DNA from: Variovorax sp. PBL-E5
Lineage (GTDB): Bacteria; Pseudomonadota; Gammaproteobacteria; Burkholderiales; Burkholderiaceae_C
NCBI RefSeq assembly: GCF_901827185.1
Contig: NZ_LR594671.1
Span: forward strand, 3,348,001 to 3,412,000
Reading direction: 5' to 3'
Length of the DNA: 64,000 bases
The notes under the pieces were generated by a model. The model had not been told where the DNA came from. It saw only the letters and a program-made list of their open reading frames with translations, and made no database searches. Both the position numbers and the translations under genes were made by a program. Positions 10,985 to 20,499 of this stretch are shown here, piece by piece. How positions within the stretch are numbered: the stretch's first letter is position 1; every line of letters begins with the position of its first letter.

Positions 10985-12142
10985 CTAGTGCGCAAGTAAC
11001 CAGCGTTTGAGGCGGTCGACGCCTTGCACCAGGCGCTCAGGGTCTTTCGATGCAAAGCACCAGCGCAGCCAGCCCTGCGCCTCGGGCGCGAAGGCATTGC
11101 CGGGGGCGAGGCCGAGGCCGGCCTCGGCGACCAGGCGCTTGGCGACCGCCAGCGAATCGCCGAAGCCTTCGAGCTCGAAGAACGCGTACATGCCGCCGCG
11201 GGGCGGCTGCACGCGGATACGGGGCATGTCGGCCAGCAGCGGCACCAGAGTGTCGCGGCAGGCCTTGAGGTGCGCGACGACGCGCGGCGTGATGTCCTCG
11301 CTGTGGGCGAGCGCGGCGACGCCGGCGCGCTGGGTGAACACGCTTGCGCACGAGGTGTTGTATTCGATCAGCTTGCCCATGGCGTCGACCAGCGCCGGCG
11401 GCAGCACCAGCCAGCCGAGCCGCCAGCCGGTCATCAGGAAGCTCTTGGAGAAGCTGTGCGCGACGACAAGCCGGTCATCGGCTGCGGCGACATCGAGGAA
11501 GCTCGGCGCGCATCCGTTGGCGGTCGACTCGAAGTACAACCGCTCGTAGACCTCGTCGGCCAGGATCCACGTGCCCGTGCGGCGGCAGTGCGCGAGGATC
11601 GCTTGCTGCTCGTCGCGCGTGAGCGTCCAGCCGGTCGGGTTGTTGGGCGCATTGACGATCAGCAGCTGGGTCGCGGGGCCGATCGCGGAAAGCAGGGCCT
11701 CGAGATCGAGCGTCCAGCGCCCATCCCCCGGCACCAGCGGCACGCAGCGCACGCGCGCACCGAGGATCGCGGGCTGCGCGATCAGGTTCGGCCATACGGG
11801 CGTGACCGCAACCACCTCGTCGCCGGCGTCGATCAGCGCCTGCGCGGCGAGCATCAACGCGCTGACGCCCCCCGAAGTGACCGCGATGCGCGATGCATCG
11901 ACCACCGGGTGATGCGCGCTCATGTACGCCGCGATCGCCTCGCGCAGTTCGGGCAGGCCGAGGTTGTGGGCATAGAAAGTCTCGCCGCGCTGCAGCGACT
12001 CGATCGCCGCCTGACGAATCACCTCGGGCGTCACTTCATCGCTCTCGCCGAACCAGAAGGCCAGCACGTCGCTGCGCCCCAGGCCGGCATTGGCGACCTC
12101 ACGGATCTTGGAGGCTTCGAGGTTGTGAATCGCTTCACGCAT
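10985..12142 (-). CDS. Class I/II pyridoxal-phosphate aminotransferase
   Basis: This is a 385-residue fold-type I PLP enzyme. The Schiff-base lysine is in SFSKSFLMTGWRLGW (about 245-260), the cofactor site has NNPTG and DEVY, and a C-terminal arginine (RWCFA) would bind the substrate carboxylate. It differs clearly from the two aminotransferases of the catabolic island at 47.6 and 61.9 kb. The following gene is an amino acid-type binding protein 21 bp upstream on the same strand, so amino acid use is likely. The substrate cannot be read from the sequence. Confidence 0.87.
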   Translation of the reverse strand: MREAIHNLEASKIREVANAGLGRSDVLAFWFGESDEVTPEVIRQAAIESLQRGETFYAHNLGLPELREAIAAYMSAHHPVVDASRIAVTSGGVSALMLAAQALIDAGDEVVAVTPVWPNLIAQPAILGARVRCVPLVPGDGRWTLDLEALLSAIGPATQLLIVNAPNNPTGWTLTRDEQQAILAHCRRTGTWILADEVYERLYFESTANGCAPSFLDVAAADDRLVVAHSFSKSFLMTGWRLGWLVLPPALVDAMGKLIEYNTSCASVFTQRAGVAALAHSEDITPRVVAHLKACRDTLVPLLADMPRIRVQPPRGGMYAFFELEGFGDSLAVAKRLVAEAGLGLAPGNAFAPEAQGWLRWCFASKDPERLVQGVDRLKRWLLAH

Positions 12143-12163
12143 CGGATCGGTTCCTTCCGGCCA

Positions 12164-13444
12164 TCAAGGTCTTTGCATCTTGCAGGTGGTCGGCATCTCG
12201 GCCTGCTCGGCGGTGAGCGTCTTCACGACGCGAAAGCCGTAGCCGGACCCTTCGACGTCGAACTTCACGCCGGGCGCGCCCTGCCTGTCCATCACGCCGA
12301 CCACCAGCGGCTGCTGGAACTGATGGTCCGCGGCCCGCATGCGGCCACGCTGTCCCGCGACGGTGACGTCGGCCTGTTCGAGCGCACGCGCCACGGCCAC
12401 GGTGTCGACGCTGCCCGCGCGCTCCATCGCCTGCACCAGCGCCTCGACCATCAGCCGCATGCGCATGTGGACATAGTCGTCGGCGGGCTTCGGGAAGCGT
12501 TCACGGAACGCGCGATAGAACGCTTCGGATTCGGGCGTCGGCACGTTGGGCAGCCAGTCGGCGACGGCCAGCACGCGGCCGATGCCGGCGTCGCCGATCG
12601 CCGCCGGCGCGCCGAGCGCATTGCCGTAGAAGGTATAGAAGGTGCCGTTGAAGCCGGCCTCGCGCGCCGCCTTGACGAGCAGCGTGAGGTCGTTGCCCCA
12701 GTTGCCGGTAATCACCGCCTGCGCGCCGCTCGCGAGGATCTTGCTCGCGTAGGGCGCGAAGTCCTTCACGCGGCCCATCGGATGCAGTTCGTCGCCGACG
12801 ATCTGCACGTCGGGTCGCAGCACGCCGAGTTCGCGCCGCGCCTCGCGCAGCACGGCCTGGCCGAAGCTGTAGTCCTGGCCGATCAGGTAGACGCGCTTGA
12901 GCGCCGCATCGCCCTTCACCACGTCCATCAGCGCCGCCATGCGCATGTCGGCATGCGCGTCGAAGCGAAAGTGCCAGAAGCTGCAGCGCTCGTTGGTGAG
13001 GATCGGATCGACCGCCGCATAGTTGAGGAACAGCACGCGCCGCGACAGGTCGCGCTCGTTGTTCTTGTCGATGGCATCGAGCAGCGCGGCGGCGGTGGCC
13101 GACGAGTTGCCCTGCAGCACGACGCGCGCGCCGTCGTCCATCGCGGCGCGCAAGGCCGAGAGCGCTTCCTCGTTCTGCCCCTTGCTGTCGTAACGGTCCA
13201 GTTGCAGCGGCCGGGCGCCGCCGGGCAGCTTGACGCCGCCGCGCGCATTCACGCGTTCGACAGCCCACAGGATGTTGCGGAAGACGGCCTCCCCGGTGTT
13301 GGCGAAGGGCCCGCTCATGCTCTCGATCAGCGCCAGCCGGATGGGCGCCGCGGACTGGGCATGCACCTGCGCGATCGCCGGTGCGCATAGCGCCAGGGCG
13401 CCGATTTTCAAGGCCCTTCGGCGCCAAATAAAGCTGGAGTTCAT
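12164..13444 (-). CDS. Liv-type ABC transporter periplasmic substrate-binding protein, orphan
   Basis: This 426-residue periplasmic binding protein belongs to the branched-chain amino acid/amide family (type I fold). The N-terminus is a signal peptide with an Arg-rich start (MNSSFIWRRRALKIGALAL) and cleavage near AQVHAQ. The opening IRLALIESMSGPFANTGEA is typical of LivK-like proteins. Start ATG 13444 is chosen for the signal peptide. No permease or ATPase genes adjoin it, so it must share a transporter or serve another role. The aminotransferase lies 21 bp downstream. Confidence 0.85.
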   Translation of the reverse strand: MNSSFIWRRRALKIGALALCAPAIAQVHAQSAAPIRLALIESMSGPFANTGEAVFRNILWAVERVNARGGVKLPGGARPLQLDRYDSKGQNEEALSALRAAMDDGARVVLQGNSSATAAALLDAIDKNNERDLSRRVLFLNYAAVDPILTNERCSFWHFRFDAHADMRMAALMDVVKGDAALKRVYLIGQDYSFGQAVLREARRELGVLRPDVQIVGDELHPMGRVKDFAPYASKILASGAQAVITGNWGNDLTLLVKAAREAGFNGTFYTFYGNALGAPAAIGDAGIGRVLAVADWLPNVPTPESEAFYRAFRERFPKPADDYVHMRMRLMVEALVQAMERAGSVDTVAVARALEQADVTVAGQRGRMRAADHQFQQPLVVGVMDRQGAPGVKFDVEGSGYGFRVVKTLTAEQAEMPTTCKMQRP

Positions 13445-13569
13445 TGTCTTGAAACGCGCGCCGCCATGCCTAGATGAAGTGGCAAGCGGCACTCAGGTTG
13501 AAACGCCGCGCAGTGTACGGGACACACATTCCTTGTCCCTCTCGTTGTGTTCATTCAGGAGTCTTCACC

Positions 13570-13947
13570 ATGTTTTTCGCACCCGCCATTCGCACCTCCC
13601 GCTTCGTTCCGCGCACCTACGACCGCAGCTTCGAGCGTTTCGTGAACGATGCCTTCTCCACCGCCACCGCACGCCAGGCGCTCAATGTCGAGCAGGATGA
13701 AAAGACCTGGACCCTCGCGCTCGACGTGCCGGGCCTCTCGCGCGAAGACCTGACGGTCGGCATCGAAGGCGCCGTCGTGCGCATCGACAGCAAGGCCGAC
13801 GCCAAGCGCCAGTTCAAGGCCGCCTACGAGTTGCCGCAGGACATCGACGTCGCCGCCAGCGAGGCCAAGCTCGAGAACGGCGTGCTGACGCTGAAACTGG
13901 GCAAACGGGTGCCGGTCAGCAACGCGGCGCAACTTGCGATCAACTGA
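13570..13947 (+). CDS. Small heat-shock protein, Hsp20/alpha-crystallin family
   Basis: This 125-residue ATP-independent holdase has an alpha-crystallin domain over roughly residues 35-115, including ALDVPGLSREDLTVGIEG and the C-terminal strand region KLENGVLTLKLGKRVP. The start at 13570 (MFFAPAIRTSRF) has an AGGAG ribosome-binding site nine bases upstream. It is divergent from the binding-protein gene; the intergenic region holds no convincing heat-shock promoter. Confidence 0.92.
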   Translation: MFFAPAIRTSRFVPRTYDRSFERFVNDAFSTATARQALNVEQDEKTWTLALDVPGLSREDLTVGIEGAVVRIDSKADAKRQFKAAYELPQDIDVAASEAKLENGVLTLKLGKRVPVSNAAQLAIN

Positions 13948-13984
13948 TCCGTCTGCGCCTTCAAATCAAAAAAACCACAATATC

Positions 13985-14013
13985 CGGGTCGGTAACTTTT
14001 TGTTGCCGGCCCG
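13985..14013. other. 12-bp stem hairpin after the hsp20 gene
   Basis: GGGTCGGTAAC pairs (with G-T pairs) with GTTGCCGGCCC around a five-T loop, 37 bp past the hsp20 stop. No clear T-tract follows on the plus strand. It may be a poor terminator or an mRNA 3' structure. Confidence 0.4.
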
Positions 14014-14144
14014 ACTTCATTTGATCTGACAATAAGTGCGGATAACGTCACGTTTTGTGGCGGTTTTTTCAATGCTGTACTCAAAATCTGCGTTCGCTTG
14101 CCGGGCCTCGAAAGCCGCGGGTGAGGAGCACAAGACGAAGCGCC

Positions 14145-14891
14145 ATGAAAACGCACTTGAAATTCGCAAACGACGGTTCACGCTCGGAAACCCTCCTGGT
14201 GTTCCTGCCGGGTGCATTCCTGAAGCCTGAAGAGTTCGAGCGCGAAGGATTCGTCAACGCCGTGCGGGAACGCGACCTGGCCGCCGACGCGCTGCTCGTC
14301 GACGCCGACGTGTCGTACTACTACGACCAGACCTTCATCGAGCGCCTGCAGCAGGACGTCATCCAGCCCCAGCGGGCGCTGGGCTACAAGGCGATCTGGC
14401 TGGTGGGCATTTCCATCGGCGGCTTCGGCGCATTGATCCATGAGCTCGCCAAGCCGGGCACCGTCGACGGCATCGTCGCGCTGGCGCCCTACCTGGGCCG
14501 GCGCCCGATCGGCGCCGAGATCCAGAAGGCCGGCGGCCTGCGCAGTTGGAAGGCGCCCGAGGGCCCGCCGCCGGACGAGGAAGTCGACCGCAAGCTCTGG
14601 CCGTGGCTGCAGCAATATGCCTCCCCCAAGCCCGCCAAGGGCCTGCCGCCGCTTTACCTGGGCTTCGGCCTGAGCGATCGCTTCGCGGCCAACCATCGCC
14701 TGCTGGCGGACGCATTGCCGCCCGGCCGCGTGTTCACCACCGAAGGCGGCCACGATTGGCCGCAATGGTCGCGGCTCTGGCGCAAGGTGCTGGACGTGCT
14801 GCCGTTGCCCGCGCACGGCAAGGACATCGCGCCGCAGCCTAGGCGGCCAGCGCTGGAGCGGCCAGCGACGCCAGCGGCCATCGCGGCTTGA
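14145..14891 (+). CDS. Alpha/beta hydrolase
   Basis: This 248-residue protein has an alpha/beta-hydrolase fold. The nucleophile elbow is GISIGGFGA (near residue 90), and a histidine in GGHDW near residue 206 is a plausible catalytic base. It lacks a signal peptide, so it is probably cytoplasmic. An in-frame ATG 90 bases upstream would add a basic N-terminus unlike the family. Its last 53 bases overlap the convergent tsaD gene. The substrate is unknown. Confidence 0.8.
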   Translation: MKTHLKFANDGSRSETLLVFLPGAFLKPEEFEREGFVNAVRERDLAADALLVDADVSYYYDQTFIERLQQDVIQPQRALGYKAIWLVGISIGGFGALIHELAKPGTVDGIVALAPYLGRRPIGAEIQKAGGLRSWKAPEGPPPDEEVDRKLWPWLQQYASPKPAKGLPPLYLGFGLSDRFAANHRLLADALPPGRVFTTEGGHDWPQWSRLWRKVLDVLPLPAHGKDIAPQPRRPALERPATPAAIAA

Positions 14892-15888
14892 CGTCGAAGG
14901 CATAGCGCTCGGCTGCCGCCTCCACACCGGACTGCAGGCGCATGGCCGCGGCCATGGCGATCATGGCGCCGTTGTCGGTGCACAGGTGCAGCTCGGGGTA
15001 GTGCACACGCACGCCGCGTGTCGCGCAGGCGGTGTTCAATTGCTCGCGCAGCGCGCGATTCGCACCCACGCCGCCAGCCACCACCAGCCGTCCCAGGCCG
15101 GTCTCTTCGAGCGCGGCCAGCGACTTCTTCAGTAACATCTCCACGATGGCGGCCTGCGTCGATGCGGCGAGATCGGCCTTGCGGGCTTCGAGCTCGCTGC
15201 CGAGCTTCTTCGCCTGCGTGAGCACGGCCGTCTTCAGGCCGGCGAAGGAAAAGTCGAGGTCGCCGCTGTGCAGCAGCGGCCGCGGCAGCTTGAACGCCGT
15301 GGCGTCGCCCTGCTCCGCCAGCTTGGCCAGCCACGGGCCGCCGGGATAAGGCAGGCCCATCAGCTTCGCGCTCTTGTCGAAGGCTTCGCCGGCCGCGTCG
15401 TCGATGCTTTCGCCGAGCAGCATGTAGCGGCCCACGCCATCGACGCGCATCAGTTGCGTGTGCCCGCCCGACACCAGCAGTGCGACGAAGGGAAATTCGG
15501 GCGGATCCGCGCTCAGGAACGGCGACAGCAGATGCCCTTCGAGGTGGTGCACGCCGAGCACCGGCCGGCCCAGTGCAGCACCCAGCGCGCAGGCCACACC
15601 GGCGCCCACCAGCAGCGCGCCCGCCAGGCCCGGCCCGCGCGTGTACGCGACCACGTCGACCTCGGCCAGCGTTCGGCCGGCTTCGTCGAACACCGCCTGC
15701 GCGAGCGGCAGCACGCGGCGGATGTGGTCGCGGCTGGCCAGTTCAGGCACCACGCCGCCATAGGCCCGGTGCATGGCGATCTGGCTGTGCAGCGCGTGCG
15801 CGGCCAGACGCGGCAGGCCGCTGGCATTGGCTTCCACCAGGGCCACGCCGGTTTCGTCGCACGACGATTCGATTCCCAGGACGAGCAT
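14839..15888 (-). CDS. tsaD: tRNA N6-adenosine threonylcarbamoyltransferase
   Basis: This 349-residue enzyme transfers the threonylcarbamoyl group in t6A37 synthesis with TsaB and TsaE. The metal-binding HHLEGH motif lies near residue 110, and the N-terminal [17 protein letters not shown] is diagnostic. The C-terminal domain has the conserved [10 protein letters not shown] and DNGAMIA motifs. The frame is open far upstream, but ATG 15888 gives the family start. The C-terminal end overlaps the convergent hydrolase by 53 bp. Confidence 0.97.
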   Translation of the reverse strand: MLVLGIESSCDETGVALVEANASGLPRLAAHALHSQIAMHRAYGGVVPELASRDHIRRVLPLAQAVFDEAGRTLAEVDVVAYTRGPGLAGALLVGAGVACALGAALGRPVLGVHHLEGHLLSPFLSADPPEFPFVALLVSGGHTQLMRVDGVGRYMLLGESIDDAAGEAFDKSAKLMGLPYPGGPWLAKLAEQGDATAFKLPRPLLHSGDLDFSFAGLKTAVLTQAKKLGSELEARKADLAASTQAAIVEMLLKKSLAALEETGLGRLVVAGGVGANRALREQLNTACATRGVRVHYPELHLCTDNGAMIAMAAAMRLQSGVEAAAERYAFDVKPRWPLASLAAPALAA

Positions 15889-15987
15889 GCGGCGAGTGTA
15901 GGGGGCGCCCGTTTTCGGGGCACGAATGTTGCTCCATGCCCCTATGCCCTCCTCCCGGACCCGCGATCCGCGCCCCTGCAGTGCCCG

Positions 15988-17244
15988 ATGACGAAATCCG
16001 GCCCGAATTTCCTGATGGCCGCACTGCGCTGCGAGATCGACGCGCTGGAGCAGCTCGCACGCACCAGCGAACTGGTCGGCACCATCGGCCGGCTGGTCCA
16101 TGCGCTGCAACGCGAGCGCGGGCTGTCGAACCTGCTGCTGGGTTCGCGCGGCCAGGGCTTCGCGGTCCAACGCAGTGCGCAAGTCGTCGAATGCGTGCGG
16201 ATGGAGCAGGCGGTGCGCACCGGTTTCGATCGGCTCGAAACGGACGCCGGCCGCATCGGCAACGGCGCCCGCCTCTTCAGCCGCATCGCCTGGGTGCTGC
16301 CCGGCCTGGACGCCCTGCCCGCGCTGCGCAGCCGCATCGGTGCGACGGAGATCGATGCCGCGCAGGCCACCGCAGCTTTCGTCAAGCTGATCGCCGGGCT
16401 CCTCGCGGTCGTGTTCGAGGCGGCCGACGGCGCGACCTCGCCGGAGATCTCGCGCCTGCTGGTCGCGATGTTCAACTTCATGCAAGGCAAGGAATTCGCG
16501 GGCCAGGAACGCGCCTGCGGCGCCGCGGCTTTCGCCTCGGGCCACAACGACAGCGCGCGGCAGCAGCACTGGCTGCACCTGATCGAATCGCAGGAGCGTT
16601 GCTTCCAGGTCTTCGCCGAGTTCACGGCTTCGCACCCGGGCGAACTCTGGCCCAGCGACCGGCCTGCCCTGCAGTTCGCCGAGCTGGAGCGCTTTCGCCG
16701 CATCGCCTGCGCGGCGCCCGCGGGTGTGGCGCTCGACACGGGGCTGAGCCAGGCCTGGTTCGACTGCTCGACGCGCCGCATCGATGCGATGAAGGATGTC
16801 GAAGACCGCCTGGCTGCCGATCTGCGGCAGCTGTGTGCGCAGAAGACCGCGCAGGCGCGCGCGGACCTGCAGGTGCACGAGGCGCTGCTGGCCCGGCTGG
16901 TGGGCGACGCCGATGCGCCGGCCGACCTGTTCTTCGGCGATGCGGCCGCGTCGCCGCCGTCGGCGGACACGACCGCCTACGGGCGGCAGCTCGAACGCTC
17001 GATCCTCGAGATCGTGCAGGAGCAATCGCATCGGCTGCAGGCGATGAGCGACGAGCTCGACACCGTGCGCGCCGCCCTCAACGAGCGCAAGCTGGTCGAG
17101 CGCGCCAAGGGACTGCTGATGGCGCACCGCCGCCTGAGCGAGGAAGAGGCGCACAAGATGCTGCGCCGGACCGCGATGAACCAGGGCCGTCGGCTGGTCG
17201 AAGTGGCGGAGTCCGTACTTTCAATGGCCGAATACCTGGAATGA
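15988..17244 (+). CDS. nasR: Nitrate-responsive transcription antiterminator, NIT-ANTAR (NasR-like)
   Basis: This 418-residue cytoplasmic regulator has an N-terminal NIT (nitrate/nitrite sensing) domain over about residues 30-290, which opens with the conserved [16 protein letters not shown], and a C-terminal ANTAR RNA-binding domain (about 355-415, [20 protein letters not shown]). In Klebsiella NasR, nitrate binding lets ANTAR bind a two-hairpin leader and block termination. A matching leader and terminator lie immediately downstream, before nrtA. The ATG at 15988 is preferred, as no start upstream is better placed. The gene is probably transcribed separately from the transporter operon. Confidence 0.9.
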   Translation: MTKSGPNFLMAALRCEIDALEQLARTSELVGTIGRLVHALQRERGLSNLLLGSRGQGFAVQRSAQVVECVRMEQAVRTGFDRLETDAGRIGNGARLFSRIAWVLPGLDALPALRSRIGATEIDAAQATAAFVKLIAGLLAVVFEAADGATSPEISRLLVAMFNFMQGKEFAGQERACGAAAFASGHNDSARQQHWLHLIESQERCFQVFAEFTASHPGELWPSDRPALQFAELERFRRIACAAPAGVALDTGLSQAWFDCSTRRIDAMKDVEDRLAADLRQLCAQKTAQARADLQVHEALLARLVGDADAPADLFFGDAAASPPSADTTAYGRQLERSILEIVQEQSHRLQAMSDELDTVRAALNERKLVERAKGLLMAHRRLSEEEAHKMLRRTAMNQGRRLVEVAESVLSMAEYLE

Positions 17245-17274
17245 CTGAAATGGTGCACGAGCGTGCGCTTCGGC

Positions 17275-17289
17275 TGGCACGCAGCTTGC
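17275..17289 (+). promoter_or_regulatory. Sigma-54 promoter of the nitrate transporter operon
   Basis: TGGCACGCAGCTTGC matches the RpoN consensus TGGCACGNNNNTTGC at every fixed base, with the -24 GG and -12 GC correctly spaced. The predicted start is near 17300, just before the ANTAR hairpins, which agrees with Ntr control of nitrate assimilation. Confidence 0.85.
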
Positions 17290-17304
17290 AATCCCGAGAG
17301 CCAT

Positions 17305-17349
17305 AGACCGACGAAGGTCTTCAGACAGGCGGCATCCAACGACGGGTGC
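17305..17349 (+). promoter_or_regulatory. ANTAR-target leader RNA: two hexaloop hairpins
   Basis: Hairpin 1 (17305-17320) has stem AGACC/GGTCT and six-base loop GACGAA. Hairpin 2 (17332-17349) has stem GCATCC/GGGTGC and six-base loop AACGAC, with an 11-base linker. Both loops share ACG, with G at loop position 4. Tandem hexaloop stems with A1 and G4 are the known ANTAR recognition motif; loop 1 has G rather than A at position 1. Confidence 0.8.
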
Positions 17350-17365
17350 GGCCCATCGAACGGAC

Positions 17366-17436
17366 AAAGGCGTCCCCATCCCGCAAGGGCTCGTCATCGA
17401 GCGAGCCCCGGCGTGATGAGGACGCCTTTTCGTTTT
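17366..17436 (+). terminator. Leader (attenuator) terminator before nrtA
   Basis: AAAGGCGTCC pairs with GGACGCCTTT, continued inside by CATC/GATG, CGC/GCG and GGGCTCG/CGAGCCC, making one long hairpin with an eight-base loop, followed by TTTTCGTTTT. It lies between the ANTAR hairpins and the nrtA start, so antitermination here would control the transporter operon. Confidence 0.9.
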
Positions 17437-17478
17437 GCGCTTTCGTGATTTGTCCATTTCCTTTTCGGAGTTCGCCCC

Positions 17479-18723
17479 ATGACCGATTCATTGAAACCCG
17501 CACTGAGCCGCCGCCGCGTCCTGCAAGCTGCGGCCGCGGGCGTCGCCGGCCTCGCCCCCGCGCTGCGCGCAGCCGTCTGGGCCCAGGGCTCGGACAAGCC
17601 CGAGAAGGAAGAGGTGAAGATCGGCTTCATCCCGCTGACCGACTGCGCCAGCGTCGTGATGGCCTCGGTGCTCGGCTTCGACAGGAAGTACGGCGTCAAG
17701 ATCGTGCCCAGCAAGGAGGCCAGCTGGGCCGGCGTGCGCGACAAGCTGGTGAACGGCGAACTCGACATGTCGCATGTGCTCTATGGCCTGGTCTACGGCG
17801 TGCACGTGGGCGTGGGCGGGCCGAAGAAGGACATGGCGGTGCTGATGGGCCTGAACCGCAACGGCCAGGCGATCACGCTCTCGAAGGCGCTGGCCGACAA
17901 GGGCGCGGTCGATGCGCCGTCGCTGGCCAGGGTGATGGCGAAGGACAAGCGCGAATACACCTTCGCCGGCACCTTCCCGACCAGCACCCACACGATGTGG
18001 CTCAACTACTGGCTGGCCACGGCCGACATCAGCCCGGTGAAGGACGCCAAGGTGATCGTCGTGCCGCCGCCGCAGATGGTGGCCAACATGCGCGTCGGCA
18101 ACATGGACGGCTTCTGCGTCGGCGAGCCCTGGGGCCAGCGCGCCATCATGGACAGGATCGGCGTCACCGCGATCACCACGCAGGACATCTGGAAGGACCA
18201 TCCCGAGAAGGTGCTCGGCACGCGCGCCGAGTTCGTCAAGGCCAACCCGAACACCTGCCGCGCCGTGATGATGGCCGTCCTCGAGGCCGGCAAGTGGATC
18301 GACGCCAACCTGCAGAACAAGAACAAGATGGCCGACGTGGTGGCCGAGAAGTCCTACATCAACACCAGCGTCGATGCGATCAACCAGCGCATCCTCGGGC
18401 GCTACGACAACGGCATGGGCAAGACCTGGGACGACCCCAACCACATGAAGTTCTTCGACGACGGCGCGGTCAACTTCCCATACCTGTCCGACGGCATGTG
18501 GTTCCTGACCCAGCACAAGCGCTGGGGCATCCTGAAGGAGCACCCGGACTACCTCGCGGTGGCCCGGCAGATCAACCAGATCGATCTCTACAAGGAGGTC
18601 GCCGGCGCGATGAAGGTCGGCGTGCCGAAGGATCCGCTGCGCACCAGCAAGCTGTTCGACGGCGTGGTGTGGGATGGCAAGGACCCGAAGAAGTACGCCG
18701 ATTCATTCAAGGTCCATGCCTGA
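17479..18723 (+). CDS. nrtA: Nitrate ABC transporter substrate-binding protein (NrtA-like)
   Basis: This 414-residue periplasmic binding protein of the NrtA/CmpA/SsuA-type family probably captures nitrate. The N-terminus is a twin-arginine-type signal (SRRRVLQAAAAG) with cleavage near AVWAQG. The mature part opens VKIGFIPLTDCASVVMAS, which is typical of NrtA. It is first in the nrtABC operon, behind the sigma-54 promoter and ANTAR leader. Confidence 0.92.
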   Translation: MTDSLKPALSRRRVLQAAAAGVAGLAPALRAAVWAQGSDKPEKEEVKIGFIPLTDCASVVMASVLGFDRKYGVKIVPSKEASWAGVRDKLVNGELDMSHVLYGLVYGVHVGVGGPKKDMAVLMGLNRNGQAITLSKALADKGAVDAPSLARVMAKDKREYTFAGTFPTSTHTMWLNYWLATADISPVKDAKVIVVPPPQMVANMRVGNMDGFCVGEPWGQRAIMDRIGVTAITTQDIWKDHPEKVLGTRAEFVKANPNTCRAVMMAVLEAGKWIDANLQNKNKMADVVAEKSYINTSVDAINQRILGRYDNGMGKTWDDPNHMKFFDDGAVNFPYLSDGMWFLTQHKRWGILKEHPDYLAVARQINQIDLYKEVAGAMKVGVPKDPLRTSKLFDGVVWDGKDPKKYADSFKVHA

Positions 18724-18733
18724 GGAGCCTGCC

Positions 18734-19651
18734 ATGGTCAGTGCCGTCTTCCATGCCCCGCCCCTCGATGCCGGCCAGCCCAGGCCGGTCGCGGCCGCGC
18801 CGGTGCGCCCGATGATGTCCGCCGCGCCGCAGCAGGCCGCGAACGCAACCATGGCGCGCGCACCGCGCGATTTCAACCTGCTGTGGCAGCGCGTGCTGCC
18901 GCCGCTGCTCGGCTTCGCGCTGCTGGTCCTGGTCTGGGAGCTGGTGGCGATGAAGAGCAGCAACGGCTTTCCGTCGCCGCTGCAGACCTGGAAGGAAGCG
19001 CTGGTCGTGTTCAGCGATCCGTTCTACAGCAACGGACCCAACGACCAGGGCGTGGGCTGGAACGTGCTCTCGTCATTGCGGCGTGTGGCGCTCGGCTTCG
19101 GCCTGGCGGCGGCGGTCGGCATCCCGGCCGGCTTCGCGATCGGGCGCTTCGACTTTCTCGGGCGCATGTTCAATCCGCTCATCAGCCTGCTGCGGCCGGT
19201 CTCGCCGCTGGCCTGGCTGCCGATCGGCCTGCTGGTCTTCAAGGGCGCGAATCCGGCGGCCATCTGGACCATCTTCATCTGCTCGATCTGGCCGATGATC
19301 ATCAACACGGCCGTCGGCGTGCAGCGCGTGCCCGGCGACTACATGAACGTCGCCCGCGTGCTGAATCTTTCCGAATGGAAGGTCCTCACGCGCATCCTGT
19401 TTCCCGCCGTGCTGCCCTACATGCTGACCGGCGTGCGGCTGGCCGTCGGCACCGCGTGGCTGGTGATCGTCGCGGCCGAGATGCTGACCGGCGGCGTCGG
19501 CATCGGCTTCTGGGTCTGGGACGAGTGGAACAACCTCAACGTCGCCCACATCATCATCGCGATCTTCGTCATCGGCATCGTCGGGCTGGTGCTCGAGTTC
19601 GCGCTGATCAAGGTCGCCACCGCATTCACGTTCGAGGAGGTGAAGGCATGA
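18734..19651 (+). CDS. nrtB: Nitrate ABC transporter permease (NrtB-like)
   Basis: This 305-residue inner-membrane permease of the BPD-transport family has six or so hydrophobic helices. The EAA-loop region includes ARVLNLSEWKVLTRILFPAV. The start at 18734 is taken because GAGGAG lies seven bases upstream; an earlier in-frame ATG lies inside nrtA. An Ala/Pro-rich N-terminal extension of about 45 residues precedes the first helix. The 3' end overlaps the ATPase gene by four bases. Confidence 0.92.
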   Translation: MVSAVFHAPPLDAGQPRPVAAAPVRPMMSAAPQQAANATMARAPRDFNLLWQRVLPPLLGFALLVLVWELVAMKSSNGFPSPLQTWKEALVVFSDPFYSNGPNDQGVGWNVLSSLRRVALGFGLAAAVGIPAGFAIGRFDFLGRMFNPLISLLRPVSPLAWLPIGLLVFKGANPAAIWTIFICSIWPMIINTAVGVQRVPGDYMNVARVLNLSEWKVLTRILFPAVLPYMLTGVRLAVGTAWLVIVAAEMLTGGVGIGFWVWDEWNNLNVAHIIIAIFVIGIVGLVLEFALIKVATAFTFEEVKA

Positions 19652-20457
19652 ACGACGATGGCAAGTACATCGCGATCCAGGGCGTCGAGCAGCGCTTCAG
19701 GACGCCCAAGGGCAGCTTCCTCGCCTTGCGCGACATCGACCTCGATGTGGCCAAGGGCGAGTTCGTCACGCTGATCGGCCACTCGGGTTGCGGCAAGTCG
19801 ACGCTGCTGAACCTGATCGCCGGCCTCGGCACGCCGACCCGAGGCGTGCTGCTGTGCGCCAACCGGGAGATCAAGGGCCCCGGCCCCGAGCGCGCCGTGG
19901 TGTTCCAGAACCATTCGCTGCTGCCCTGGCTCAGCTGCTTCGAGAACGTGTACCTCGCGGTCGAGCGCGTGTTCGCGGCGACCGAGAGCAAGGCGCAGCT
20001 GCGCGCGCGCACCGACGCCGCGCTGGCGCTGGTCGGCCTCGCGCCGGCCGCGCAGAAACGCCCCGGCGAAATCTCCGGCGGCATGAAGCAGCGCGTCGGC
20101 ATCGCGCGCGCGCTGTCGATGGAGCCCCGGGTGCTGCTGATGGACGAGCCCTTCGGCGCGCTCGACGCGCTGACCCGCGCCCGGCTGCAGGACGAACTGC
20201 TGGCGATCGTGCACAAGACGCGCAGCACGGTGGTGATGGTCACGCACGACGTCGACGAAGCGGTGCTGCTGTCGGACCGCATCGTGATGCTGACCAACGG
20301 CCCGGCGGCCACCATCGGCGAGGTGCTGCGCGTCGATCTTGCGCGTCCGCGCGATCGCGTCGAACTGGCCGAGGATGCAGCCTACCTTCGCGCCCGCAAG
20401 GCCGTGATCGATTTTCTCTACACGCGCCAGGCGCACGTGGAGCAGGCCGCGGCCTGA
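19648..20457 (+). CDS. nrtC: Nitrate ABC transporter ATP-binding protein (NrtC/D-like)
   Basis: This 269-residue cytoplasmic ATPase powers nitrate import. It has Walker A GHSGCGKST, signature ISGGMKQRVGIARAL, Walker B VLLMDEPFGALDAL and switch His in VTHDVDEA. It is closest to single-domain NrtD/SsuB-type ATPases and lacks the extra binding-protein domain found in cyanobacterial NrtC. The ATGA overlap with nrtB supports the start at 19648. Confidence 0.93.
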   Translation: MNDDGKYIAIQGVEQRFRTPKGSFLALRDIDLDVAKGEFVTLIGHSGCGKSTLLNLIAGLGTPTRGVLLCANREIKGPGPERAVVFQNHSLLPWLSCFENVYLAVERVFAATESKAQLRARTDAALALVGLAPAAQKRPGEISGGMKQRVGIARALSMEPRVLLMDEPFGALDALTRARLQDELLAIVHKTRSTVVMVTHDVDEAVLLSDRIVMLTNGPAATIGEVLRVDLARPRDRVELAEDAAYLRARKAVIDFLYTRQAHVEQAAA

Positions 20458-20499
20458 ACGCCCGCACGCGCACCGCCCGACGCCGCGCGCACGACGGAG

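Noticed and set aside
13497..13530. Sigma-32 heat-shock promoter before hsp20 (GTTGAAA)
   Set aside because: The -35-like part is fair, but no acceptable CCCCATnT box is found at the right distance.
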